Shown here piece after piece: positions 49,547-58,071 of a stretch of 64,000 nt of DNA (position 1 is the stretch's first letter; every line of letters begins with the position of its first letter). This DNA comes from Pseudomonadota bacterium (GTDB lineage: Bacteria; Myxococcota_A; UBA796; UBA9615), in assembly GCA_024229515.1 (NCBI GenBank), contig JAAESI010000242.1, forward strand, positions 186,001 to 250,000, read 5' to 3'. The notes under the pieces are model-generated. The model saw only the letters and a list, made by a program, of their open reading frames with translations, was not told the origin of the DNA and did no database searches. Both the position numbers and the translations under genes were made by a program.

Positions 49547-49583
49547 ATCTCGGAGAGGGACTCACCCTCACCGGAGATTGCCC

Positions 49584-49952
49584 ATGTCCCTCGTTCGAGA
49601 CCTCTCCTTCCTCGTCGCGCTGTCCGCCTGCGCCGTCATCTGCCTCGCCCCGAGCGTCGACCCGTGTTCGGACTGCCTGTACGAAGAAGGCGGGCTCGCC
49701 CCCGGCCAGTCCGCAGCCATCCCGATCACGACCGCCGACGCCACCGCGATGACCGCGTTCGTCGAGAGCACCCGCGGGCAGCTGGAAGTGCTCGTCGTCG
49801 GTCGCACCGGCACGCTCTGCGTCTCCGGCACCCTCGGCCGATCCTCGACCGAGTGCGGGTTCACGCTGCCCGCGAACGGCCGCGCCACCCTGGTGCTGGT
49901 CAACTCGGGGCGGGGCCCCCTGGATTACACCGCGCTGGTGGGTGAGCCCTAG
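49584..49952 (+). CDS. small secreted protein of unknown function
   Basis: This 122-residue protein has a signal peptide (DLSFLVALSACAVICLAPSV). The mature chain has four or five Cys (DPCSDCLYEE, TLCVSGTLG, TECGFTL) that could form disulfides. The remainder is a small beta-rich domain (GQLEVLVVGRTGTLCVSG, RATLVLVNSGRGPLDYTALVG). No family is recognised. ATG at 49584 has GGAG seven bases upstream. Its stop interlocks with that of dtd (CTAG, 49949-49952). It probably responds to the sigma-54 promoter upstream. Confidence 0.65.
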   Translation: MSLVRDLSFLVALSACAVICLAPSVDPCSDCLYEEGGLAPGQSAAIPITTADATAMTAFVESTRGQLEVLVVGRTGTLCVSGTLGRSSTECGFTLPANGRATLVLVNSGRGPLDYTALVGEP

Positions 49953-50401
49953 CCCGCGTCGTTCGTCTTCTCAAGCAGGATCGTGAAGGGACCGTCGTTG
50001 ACGAGCTCGACCTTCATGTCCGCGCCGAAGACCCCCGCCGCCGTCGGCAGGCCAAGAGCCTCCAGGTCGGCGCGGAACCGAGCCACCAGCCGATCCGCCG
50101 ACGTGGGATCCCCCGCGCGCACGAACGAGGGACGCGTCCCCTTGTTGGTGTTGGCGTAGAGCGTGAACTGGGGCACCACCAGGACCGCCCCCCCGATGTC
50201 TCGCACCGACAGGTTGGTCTTGCCCTGCTCATCGGGGAAGATGCGATAGCCCGCGACCCGCTCGGCCAACCGACGGGCGATGGGCTCGTCGTCACCGGTG
50301 GTGGTTCCGACGAGGGCGACGATGCCGCGTTCGATGGCGCCGACGACGGCTCCATCCACGGTGACGGAGCCACGAAGGCAGCGCTGGAGGAGGACTCGCA
50401 T
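49949..50401 (-). CDS. dtd: D-aminoacyl-tRNA deacylase
   Basis: This 150-residue enzyme removes D-amino acids (and Gly from tRNA-Ala) mis-attached to tRNAs. It shows MRVLLQRCLRGSVTVDGAVVGAIERGIVALVG at the N terminus, the substrate-site segment VVPQFTLYANTNKGTRPSF (usual SQxTL, here PQFTL) and the C-terminal VELVNDGPFTILLE (NxGPxT). The length is typical. ATG at 50401 shares a CATG with the divergent lipoprotein start (50400). Confidence 0.95.
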   Translation of the reverse strand: MRVLLQRCLRGSVTVDGAVVGAIERGIVALVGTTTGDDEPIARRLAERVAGYRIFPDEQGKTNLSVRDIGGAVLVVPQFTLYANTNKGTRPSFVRAGDPTSADRLVARFRADLEALGLPTAAGVFGADMKVELVNDGPFTILLEKTNDAG

Positions 50402-51134
50402 GGGCCGGGAGGCTACCGGGATCGTGCTCGCCGCGGGGCTGCTGGCGGCGTGCGGCCGGCCCGCTCCACCGCCCGAGTGCGGCAGCGAGGACTTCGCCTG
50501 CTTCTTCGGAGCCTTCAGCAACCTCGGGGGGACCGCCATCGAGGGCATGGAGCTGTGCACCCCGGACCTGCCGGAGGTGGACTGCGTCGCCACCAACGCC
50601 GACGGCACCTTCCAGCTGCCCGGCCTGCCCCTGGAGACCGACGTCGCCATCACCGCCGAGCACGCCGACTTCGTACCCACCCTCTTCCCCCAGAATACGG
50701 CGCTGGACTGGTACGCCTGGAACAAGGTGGCGGTGCCCCCGTTCGTGGTCGAGACCCACGCCGACCGCCTGGACTCGGAGCTGGACCCGGAGCTCGGGCA
50801 CCTCCTCTTCCTGGTCTGGGAGGGGCTCAACCTCGACGGCGTCGACACCCCCCGCGTGACGGACGTCGAGGGGGAGCTGCTCGCGCCGGACGGGAGCCTG
50901 TTCTACGCCGACGGCCTCGGGCTCGCCTCGGCGTCGGCCACTGCGACCACGAGCAGCGGCAGCGGGGGTGCGCTGAACCTCGCCCCCGGCACCGCGGAGC
51001 TGGTGCTCACGGCCCCCGAGGGCCCCTGCGACGAGGCTTCGTTCACCTGGGCGTTGGAGGACGACGGCACGATCCCGGTACCGGTCCGCGCGGGCTTCTT
51101 CAGCGCCATCGACATCGTCTGCCCGGTGCCGTGA
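50400..51134 (+). CDS. lipoprotein with carboxypeptidase-regulatory-like domain
   Basis: This 244-residue lipoprotein has a strong GGAGGAGG eight bases before ATG 50400 and a signal peptide ending AAGLLAAC-G. The mature part has Cys-rich PPPECGSEDFACFFGAF. It then shows GTAIEGMELCTPDL...ATNADGTFQLPGLPLETDVAITAEHADFVP, which matches the CarboxypepD_reg-like beta-sandwich (A-x-x-G-x-F-x-x-x-x-L-P). The function of the rest is unknown. Coupled to the next gene by a GTGA overlap. Confidence 0.72.
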   Translation: MGREATGIVLAAGLLAACGRPAPPPECGSEDFACFFGAFSNLGGTAIEGMELCTPDLPEVDCVATNADGTFQLPGLPLETDVAITAEHADFVPTLFPQNTALDWYAWNKVAVPPFVVETHADRLDSELDPELGHLLFLVWEGLNLDGVDTPRVTDVEGELLAPDGSLFYADGLGLASASATATTSSGSGGALNLAPGTAELVLTAPEGPCDEASFTWALEDDGTIPVPVRAGFFSAIDIVCPVP

Positions 51135-52090
51135 GCAGCCGATCACGCCGGAACTTCCTGCTGACGGCGGGGGCGGCGATGACCGCCGCCTGCAACCCCG
51201 TGCCCCGGCGGTTCGCGTTCGACGTCGGCGCCGCCCCCACCGCCGCCGCCGGGATCGTCGTCCGCTTCTTCAGCGTCGGCTGCTTCCTCGTGGAGTCGGG
51301 AGGCACGGCGCTGCTGACCGACCCCTTCTTCAGCCACCTGAAGCTGAAGCGGGTGGTGCACGGTCCGGTGGTCCCGGACCCGCCCCAGGTGGAGCCGTAC
51401 CTCCCCCTGATGGGGAACGTGGAGGCCGCGGTGGTCGGCCACGCCCACTACGACCACCTGCTCGACCTGCCCGCCGTCGCGCCCGCGTTCGCGCCCCGAG
51501 CGCGCATCTTCGGCAGCACGACGATGGCCCACACGTTCGCGCCGACGGGGCTCTCCCGCGAGGTGGTCGTGGTCAACGATCGGGTGGGCCAGTGGCTGGA
51601 AGCGGGGGCGCTGCGGGTGCTGCCGATCGCGTCGGGCCACCCGGACAACGTCCCGGGCATCCACCTCTTCCAGAAGCGGCTGACGGAGCCGCGAACCGAG
51701 CCGCCGATCAAGGCCAGCGACTATCAGGAGGGCGACACCTTCGCCTACCTCGTCGACTTCCCCGAGCACCGGGTCTACGTGCAGACCTCCAGCCGGGGTT
51801 ATCCGGACGGCTTCTTCGACCCCGCGATCCTGGCGGAACGGCCGGTGGACGTGGCCTTGCTCGCCATGGACTGCGCCAACATCCAGGCCCGGGGCCGCGG
51901 ACCGTCGATCATCGACTTCCTCGCCCCCCGCCACGTCGTGTTCTGCCACTGGGGCGACTTCTTCCGGGGCAAGGACGAACCGCGCTGGGAGGGCGTCAAG
52001 GTGGACCTGCCGCGGTTGACGCGAAACCTCCCGTCCACGGACCGGACCACCTACACCTTCCCCGCCTGGGATTCGGTGCACGCCTTCTGA
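51131..52090 (+). CDS. Tat-exported MBL-fold lipoprotein (UlaG-like)
   Basis: This 319-residue metallo-beta-lactamase-fold hydrolase has a twin-arginine signal (SRSRRNFLLTAGAA) followed by a lipobox-like MTAAC, so it is probably folded with metal before export and then lipidated. The metal motif is GHAHYDHLLD (HxHxDH); later candidate ligands are SGHPDNVPG and the His of FCHWGDFFRG. It resembles UlaG/NAPE-PLD-type MBL proteins. GTG at 51131 overlaps the stop of the lipoprotein gene upstream. The substrate is unknown. Confidence 0.85.
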   Translation: MSSRSRRNFLLTAGAAMTAACNPVPRRFAFDVGAAPTAAAGIVVRFFSVGCFLVESGGTALLTDPFFSHLKLKRVVHGPVVPDPPQVEPYLPLMGNVEAAVVGHAHYDHLLDLPAVAPAFAPRARIFGSTTMAHTFAPTGLSREVVVVNDRVGQWLEAGALRVLPIASGHPDNVPGIHLFQKRLTEPRTEPPIKASDYQEGDTFAYLVDFPEHRVYVQTSSRGYPDGFFDPAILAERPVDVALLAMDCANIQARGRGPSIIDFLAPRHVVFCHWGDFFRGKDEPRWEGVKVDLPRLTRNLPSTDRTTYTFPAWDSVHAF

Positions 52091-52145
52091 GCGATGGACA
52101 GCGCCCCCGCTTTGCTGCAATGTCCTCGCGCTTCGGAGACTGCAC

Positions 52146-54716
52146 ATGAGCCCCCACCCCTGGATCGTCCTCAAGTTCGGCGGCACCTCGGTCGCGACCG
52201 CGGCCAACTGGGGTCGCATCGCCGACCGCGTACGCCAGCTGCTGCCCACGCGCCGGGTCTGGGTCGTCGCCTCGGCCCTGTCGCAGGTCAGCAACCGCCT
52301 GGAGGCGACCATCGCCGAGGCGCTGGCGGACGAGCCGCTGGAGTCCTTCGTCTGGATCCGCGACGCCCACGAAACCCTCGCGCGCGAGATTGGGATCTCC
52401 CCGGACGACTACGCCCCCGTGGGCAAGCTGCTGGAAGAGCTGCGCAAGCTGCTGGAGGGGATTCGACTGACCCGGGAGGCGTCGCCTCGCCTGCGCGCCC
52501 GCGTGATGTCTTTCGGGGAGCTGGCTTCCACCCACCTCGGCATCGCCGCCTTCCACCACCACGGCCTCGACGGTCAGCGCGTGGACGCGCGCGACCTGCT
52601 CCAGACGGTCCCCTACGCGACCGGCCGGCCCGAGCAACTGCGGTACCTCGAAGCAGACGTCGCCCCCCGCAAGGACGCCGCCGGCGCGGATGCCGCCGCC
52701 AACGGAAGTTCCCTTGTACTCACGCAGGGTTTCATCGCTTCGAACGCCCGCGGCGAGACCTGCCTGCTGGGCCGCGGCGGCTCGGACACCTCCGCCGCCC
52801 TGTTCGCCGCGCTGACCGAAGCGGCGGCGCTGGAGATCTGGACCGACGTCCACGGCCTCTTCACCACCGATCCCCGCCAGATCCCCGCCGCCCGGCTGAT
52901 CAAGGACATCGGCTACCGCGAGGCCGAAGAGCTGGCCGCGATGGGCGCCAAGGTGCTCCACCCGCGGTGCCTCGGGCCCGCTCGGTGGGCCGACGTGCCG
53001 GTGCGGGTCAAGAACACCCGCGACCCCGACGGCCCCGGCACGAGCATCGGGCACGTGGAGGAGAGCGATCCCGCCGTCACCGCCGTGGTGCGTCGCTCCG
53101 GGGTCACCCTGTTGACCATCCAGACGCTGGACATGTGGGGAGCCTCGGGCTTCCTCGCGCAGGTGTTCGCCCACTTCGAGGCACTCGGCATGAGCATCGA
53201 CCTGGTCGCCACGTCGCAGTCGGCGGTCAGCCTCACGCTCGACTTCATCCCCGGCGGCACCGGCGGCGAGTCCTTCGGTGAGCTGCTCGCCCGGCTCGGC
53301 TCGCTGGGCGAAGTGACGGTGGTCGATCCGTGCGCCGTCGTCTCGATCGTCGGCCGGCGCATCCGCACCGTGCTGCACGAGCTCGGCCCCGCGATGGCGG
53401 TATTCCGGGAGCACCACGTTCACCTGGTGTCCGAGTCGTCGGAGGACCTGAACCTGTCGTTCGTCGTCGACGAGCCGGATGCGCCGAAGCTGGTGGCCGC
53501 GCTCCACGCCCGGCTGCTGCCCCGTCAGGGTGGGGGCGAGCGGTTCGGCCCGACGTGGGAGCTGCTCAGCGGGGGCGCCGCCCCCGAAGCTTCCGCTTCG
53601 TCGCAGCGCTGGTGGCGGTCGCGGCGCGATGAGTTGCTGACCCTGTGCGCCGACGGCGACGCCCGCTACGTCTACGATCTGGCGACCGTGCGAGCCCGGG
53701 CGAAGGCGCTGCGTCAACGACTCACGCACGTCGGCACCGTCTTCTACGCGATGAAGGCCAACTCCCACCCCGACGTGCTCCGCACCATCGCGGGCGAGGG
53801 GCTGGGCATGGAGTGCGTGTCCGCCGCGGAGGTCGATCGCGTGCGGTCGGTGCTCGGCGACGAGGTTCCGATCCTGTTCACCCCGAACTTCTGCCCGCCC
53901 GCGGAGTACGCGTACGCCGCCAGCAAGGGCGCCGAGGTGACGATCGACGGCCCCCACCTGCTGCCGTTCGTGGGCGACGAGTTCGCCGTGCGGCTCGATC
54001 CCGGCGAAGGGCTGGGCCACCACGAGAAGGTGCGGACGGCGGGGGCGCACGCGAAGTTCGGCCAGCCGATGGACGAGCTGGACGCGCTGTTCGAGGCGAC
54101 CCGGGCCGCCGGCAAGAAGATCATCGGGCTCCACTCGCACGTGGGCAGCGGAATCCTGGAAGCGGGCGCGTGGGCGCGCACCGCCGAGCTGTTCGCCGCG
54201 TTGGCGGAGCGGCTCCCGGACCTGCGCTGGATCGACGTGGGCGGCGGCCTCGGCGTGGTCGAGCGGCCGGGGCAGCAGCCGCTGAACCTGGACGCGGTGA
54301 ACACCTCGCTGGCCCAGATCGCGGCCGGGCTGGGCTCCATCGAGCTGCGCATGGAGCCGGGGCGGTACCTGGTCAGCGAGTGCGGCGTGCTGCTGGCGCC
54401 GGTGACGCAGGTGCGGGCCAAGGGCGACGTGCGCTTCGTCGGCGTCGCCACCGGCATGAACTCGCTGATCCGCCCCGCGCTGTACGGGACGTGGCACTCG
54501 ATCCACAACCTGACGCGGATCGACGAGACCGCCACCGGCTACGCCCACGTGGTCGGGCCGATCTGCGAGACCGGGGATGTGCTCGGGCGCGACCGGCTGC
54601 TGCCGGAGACGCAGCCTGGGGATGTGCTGCTGATCGAGAACGCGGGGGCGTACGGGCGGGTGATGTCGTCCAGCTACAACCTGCGCGCACCGGCCGAGGA
54701 AATCGTGCTCGGCTAG
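52146..54716 (+). CDS. lysAC: bifunctional aspartate kinase / diaminopimelate decarboxylase
   Basis: This 856-residue fusion carries the first and last enzymes of lysine synthesis. The aspartokinase half (~1-470) has VLKFGGTSV at the N terminus, LLGRGGSDTSAALFAA and ACT-like regions (LLTIQTLDMWGASGFLAQVF, VSIVGRRIRTVL). The decarboxylase half (~490-856) has the PLP Lys in FYAMKANSHPD (~538), IGLHSHVGSGI, DVGGGLGV, MEPGRYLVSECGVLL and GPICETGDVLGRD. Fusions of this order are known in Xanthomonas and some others. It ends in a stop interlocked with the convergent hydratase pseudogene (CTAG). Confidence 0.95.
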   Translation: MSPHPWIVLKFGGTSVATAANWGRIADRVRQLLPTRRVWVVASALSQVSNRLEATIAEALADEPLESFVWIRDAHETLAREIGISPDDYAPVGKLLEELRKLLEGIRLTREASPRLRARVMSFGELASTHLGIAAFHHHGLDGQRVDARDLLQTVPYATGRPEQLRYLEADVAPRKDAAGADAAANGSSLVLTQGFIASNARGETCLLGRGGSDTSAALFAALTEAAALEIWTDVHGLFTTDPRQIPAARLIKDIGYREAEELAAMGAKVLHPRCLGPARWADVPVRVKNTRDPDGPGTSIGHVEESDPAVTAVVRRSGVTLLTIQTLDMWGASGFLAQVFAHFEALGMSIDLVATSQSAVSLTLDFIPGGTGGESFGELLARLGSLGEVTVVDPCAVVSIVGRRIRTVLHELGPAMAVFREHHVHLVSESSEDLNLSFVVDEPDAPKLVAALHARLLPRQGGGERFGPTWELLSGGAAPEASASSQRWWRSRRDELLTLCADGDARYVYDLATVRARAKALRQRLTHVGTVFYAMKANSHPDVLRTIAGEGLGMECVSAAEVDRVRSVLGDEVPILFTPNFCPPAEYAYAASKGAEVTIDGPHLLPFVGDEFAVRLDPGEGLGHHEKVRTAGAHAKFGQPMDELDALFEATRAAGKKIIGLHSHVGSGILEAGAWARTAELFAALAERLPDLRWIDVGGGLGVVERPGQQPLNLDAVNTSLAQIAAGLGSIELRMEPGRYLVSECGVLLAPVTQVRAKGDVRFVGVATGMNSLIRPALYGTWHSIHNLTRIDETATGYAHVVGPICETGDVLGRDRLLPETQPGDVLLIENAGAYGRVMSSSYNLRAPAEEIVLG

Positions 54717-55322
54717 TTCCGCGAGCTTCCGCCCCGCCATGCCCCGCCGGCGAAGTCCGCCGCTCCTGCGAGTCCCTCTTCGGCGACCGCCTGAAGCCCG
54801 CCCTCGAACTCCTGCGCGAGCGCCCGATCCAACGGGAGATCCAGAGCGGCGTAGGCAGAGCGTCGATCGGCCCCAGCCCCACGATGCGGGGGAGCCTGAC
54901 GGTTCCGCCGTCGATCAGGGGCACACCCCAGCGTCGGCAGAAGACCCCGAGGGTCGCGTCCTCGGCGGCGACGCGGAGGTCGCACCAGAGCGCCAACTCC
55001 AACACGCCCGCCACCGCGTGGCCTTCGATGGCCGCGACCACGGCTTGTCCAGGAGCATGCGCGACGGTCCCATCGGCCCGTCTCCATCGGACGCCAGCCG
55101 GTTGGGTTCGCCGTCGCCGGAGATGGCTTTGATGTCGGCCCCGGAGCAGAACGTGCCGCCCGCGCCCCAGAGCACCGCCACGCGTGAGTCGGGGTCGGCC
55201 TCGAACTCACGGAAGGCTTCAGCGAGCGACGCCGCCGTCGGTCCGTCCACCGCGTTGCGCCGCTCCGGGCGGTCCAACACGACCGTCCAGATGGCTCCGA
55301 CCCGCTCGACGCGGACGCTCAC
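54713..55322 (-). pseudogene. enoyl-CoA hydratase/isomerase, frameshift and internal deletion
   Basis: GTG at 55322 overlaps the pmbA stop (GTGA) and starts a crotonase-family protein: VVLDRPERRNAVDGPT, VAVLWGAGGTFCSGADIKA. A one-base loss near 55041 (after MLLDKP) shifts the frame; the true continuation is VVAAIEGHAVAGVLELALWCDLRVAAEDATLGVFCRRWGVPLIDGG, RLPRIVGLG. Near 54874 the sequence jumps, with another frame change, to ADRRSAYAALDLPLDRALAQEFEGGLQAVAEEGLAGAADF, missing about 45 residues that lie between these parts in homologues. About 203 codons remain of ~250. Confidence 0.8.
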
Positions 55323-56635
55323 GCGCCGCTGAACTGGATGCCTTCGAACACCAGCGTCGGCGTTCGGAAGGTCGACCACGGCACCGGATCGTCGCCGACC
55401 CGCACCAGCTTCTGGAGCAGCTCGGCGTAGTTCCCGGTGACGTTCATCTCGGAGATCGGCTCCGCCAGGGCGCCGTCGCGAATGACGTGCCCACGGAGCC
55501 CGAACGAGAAGTCGCCCGTGGTCATGTTGGCGTTGCCGCCCAGCCACGAGTTGACGTACAGCCCCTCGCCGACGTCCCCGAGCATCGACGCAAGGTCTCC
55601 CTTGCCCCCCTCGAAGACGATGTTCGACGGCGACCCCGTGGTCGGCTCCCAGCCGAGCTTCCGCCCGTAGTAGGTGTCGACGTAGAAGGTCTTGAGCACG
55701 CCCCCCTCGATGACGGTCCGCTTCTTCGTCGCGATGCCTTCGCCATCCCACAGCCGGGAGGCGCCCATGCGGGGGCGGAACGGATCGTCCGTGAGCGTGA
55801 GCACATCCGACGTGATCGACTTGCCCAGTTGGTCGGCGAGGTACGACCGCTTCTGCTGGATGGCACCCGCCGACATGGCGCCAAAGATCCGGCCCATCAA
55901 GGAGGCGCCCGCCTCCGGGTCGACGACCATCGTCGTCTTGCTGCTGGGGGCCTTCGTCGCGCCCCGCCGGGCGAGCACCCGACGCAGCGCCTCAGCGCCC
56001 GTCTCCTTCGGCGAGGGGAGCCCCTCGAGGTGGCTCCCACCGACCCACCACCAGGCTTCCGGCCGCTTCGTCGGACCGTCCGAGACCGTCACCTCGGACC
56101 CGTACCAGACCGAACTGCCTTCGGACGCACCCTCGAAGCCGTTGGAACTCACGCGTGCACTCACGCCGTGAGCGTTGGCCACTCCGGAGGTCGCGGAGAT
56201 CACGTCGTCGTGGGCGGAGGCGGCGTCGGCCAGCTCCTGACACCACTGCGTGCGCACCTCACGGGTGAGGTTGACGAGGCTCGCGTCGACCAGATCGAGG
56301 TCGATGTCCTGGCGACCCTCGTACAGCTTCGGATCCGTGATCTTGCGGAACGGATCGACCTCGAGCAGGCGCGTGAGCGCCACCGCTTCGGCGATGAACG
56401 GCCGCAGCCGATCCGGATCCAGGTCGTTGGTGCTGTGCCGCGAGAATCGGCCGTCGACGTACAGGTTGAGCCCCAGCCCGCGGCTGGTGTCCTCCTGCAC
56501 CTTCTCCAGCTTGCCCTCGCGCCACGCGAAGTCGATGGACCGTCCGCGACTCACACCTACGACGGCGTCGTCGGCCCCCGCCTGCTTCGCCATGTCGACG
56601 GCGGTGCGGGCTTGCTCCAGGAGTTCCTCACGCAT
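55319..56635 (-). CDS. pmbA: TldD/PmbA family protein PmbA (TldE)
   Basis: This partner subunit of the TldD/TldE metalloprotease complex matures modified peptides such as microcin B17 and degrades CcdA in E. coli. The 438-residue protein has DDAVVGVSRGRSIDFAWREGKLEKVQED near the N terminus, VDPEAGASLMGRIFGAMSAGAIQQKRSYLADQLG in the middle and the C-terminal SWLGGNANMTTGDFSFGLRGHVIRDG. It lacks the HExxxH metal motif, as expected for TldE. It overlaps tldD by eight bases. Confidence 0.92.
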   Translation of the reverse strand: MREELLEQARTAVDMAKQAGADDAVVGVSRGRSIDFAWREGKLEKVQEDTSRGLGLNLYVDGRFSRHSTNDLDPDRLRPFIAEAVALTRLLEVDPFRKITDPKLYEGRQDIDLDLVDASLVNLTREVRTQWCQELADAASAHDDVISATSGVANAHGVSARVSSNGFEGASEGSSVWYGSEVTVSDGPTKRPEAWWWVGGSHLEGLPSPKETGAEALRRVLARRGATKAPSSKTTMVVDPEAGASLMGRIFGAMSAGAIQQKRSYLADQLGKSITSDVLTLTDDPFRPRMGASRLWDGEGIATKKRTVIEGGVLKTFYVDTYYGRKLGWEPTTGSPSNIVFEGGKGDLASMLGDVGEGLYVNSWLGGNANMTTGDFSFGLRGHVIRDGALAEPISEMNVTGNYAELLQKLVRVGDDPVPWSTFRTPTLVFEGIQFSGA

Positions 56636-58058
56636 CGACGCCTCCGACCGTGAGCTTGTTCACGAGCACCGTGGGCATGCCCTGCGACACCGGGACCCGC
56701 TGCCCCTCCTTGCCGCAGGTCCAACCGCCCGTATCCAGCTTCATGTCCGACGCGACCATCGAGATGTCCTTGAGGGCAGCCGGGCCGTTGCCGATGATGT
56801 TGCAGTCCTTGATGGGGGCGGTCACCTTGCCGTCTTCGATGAGCCAGCCGTTCTTGATGTAGAAGGTGAAGTCGCCGGCCCCGATCTGGACCTGACCGTT
56901 GGTGAACGTCTCCGCGACGATCCCCAGCTTCACCGACTCGATGATCTCGTCCCGGTCGTGCTCGCCCGACTCCATGTAGGTGCAGCGCATGCGCGGCATG
57001 GGCACGTGGCGGAAGGACTCACGCCGGCCCGAGCCCGTGGACTCGACGCCGTAGTGCTTCGCCGAGATGCGGTCGTGCAGGTAGGTCCGCATCACGCCGT
57101 TCTCGACCAGCACCGTACGCTCGGTGGGGTTCCCCTCGTCGTCGATGTTCAGCGCCCCCCGCTCGAACGGGTGCAGCGCACTGTCGACGATGGTCACGCA
57201 CTCGGGCGCGACCGTCTCCCCGATCATCGTCGAGTAGATGCTCGTCCCCTTGCGGTTGAAGTCGGCCTCCATGCCGTGCCCGACGGCTTCGTGGAGGAGG
57301 ATGCCGCTGGCGCCCGCGTCCAGCACGACCGGCAGCTCGCCCGCGGGGGGGCGGCGCGCCTCGAACAGGATCATCGTGCGGTCGACGGCCTCCTGGCACA
57401 TCGTCTTGAGCCGCTCGTCGGTGTACCAGTCGATGCCGTGGCGGCCGGCGACGTTGCTGCTGCCGGTCTGGACCTCGCCGTCCTTGGAGGCGGCGACCGA
57501 GCACCACAGCCGCGACATGGGCCGGCGGTCGGCGATGACGCGGCCGTCGCTGGTGGCGATGAGCACGCGGTCGTCCGAATCCGCCCACGCGACGGTGACC
57601 TTCTCGAGGCCGGGCTCGATGGCCCGGACGAACGCCTCGGTCTGCTGCAGCAGGGGGAGCTTCTCGGCGACGCCGACGTCCTCCCAGTTGCGGTCGATGC
57701 TGTAGAGGTCCGCGTGCCCGCGCTGCGTGAGCGTCTGGGGCGGCACCTCATCCGTGGACACCTGCGCGATCGTCGCGGCCGTACGCGCCGCCTTGAGCAT
57801 CGACGGAAGGTCGAGGTCTTCGCTGTAGGCGTAGCCGGTCTGGTCGCCGACGACGACGCGGATACCGACGCCGCGGTCCACCGCCGAGCTGGCCCGGCTG
57901 ATGATGCCGTCCTCCAGCGTCAGGGAACCGGAGCGGCTGTGTTCGAAGTAGAGATCGGCGTAGTCCGCGCCGCGTCCGAGGGCCTCACTGAGGACCTTCG
58001 AAAGCATCGCTTCGTCAACGCCGAACCAGTCGTAGTAGGGGTGCGTAGTGCTCGCCAT
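56628..58058 (-). CDS. tldD: metalloprotease TldD
   Basis: This catalytic subunit of the TldD/TldE protease has 476 residues. Residues GILLHEAVGHGMEADFNRKGTS contain HEAVGH (HExxxH, ~254-259) with the zinc ligands and catalytic Glu. Other family parts are ADLYFEHSRSGSLTLEDGIISRAS near the N terminus and FTFYIKNGWLIEDGKVTAPIKDCNIIGNGP, MVASDMKLDTGGWTCGKEGQ near the C terminus. ATG at 58058 has no strong Shine-Dalgarno. It is 13 bases after the sugar dehydrogenase gene. Confidence 0.95.
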   Translation of the reverse strand: MASTTHPYYDWFGVDEAMLSKVLSEALGRGADYADLYFEHSRSGSLTLEDGIISRASSAVDRGVGIRVVVGDQTGYAYSEDLDLPSMLKAARTAATIAQVSTDEVPPQTLTQRGHADLYSIDRNWEDVGVAEKLPLLQQTEAFVRAIEPGLEKVTVAWADSDDRVLIATSDGRVIADRRPMSRLWCSVAASKDGEVQTGSSNVAGRHGIDWYTDERLKTMCQEAVDRTMILFEARRPPAGELPVVLDAGASGILLHEAVGHGMEADFNRKGTSIYSTMIGETVAPECVTIVDSALHPFERGALNIDDEGNPTERTVLVENGVMRTYLHDRISAKHYGVESTGSGRRESFRHVPMPRMRCTYMESGEHDRDEIIESVKLGIVAETFTNGQVQIGAGDFTFYIKNGWLIEDGKVTAPIKDCNIIGNGPAALKDISMVASDMKLDTGGWTCGKEGQRVPVSQGMPTVLVNKLTVGGVDA

Positions 58059-58071
58059 AGAGGCGCGAATG

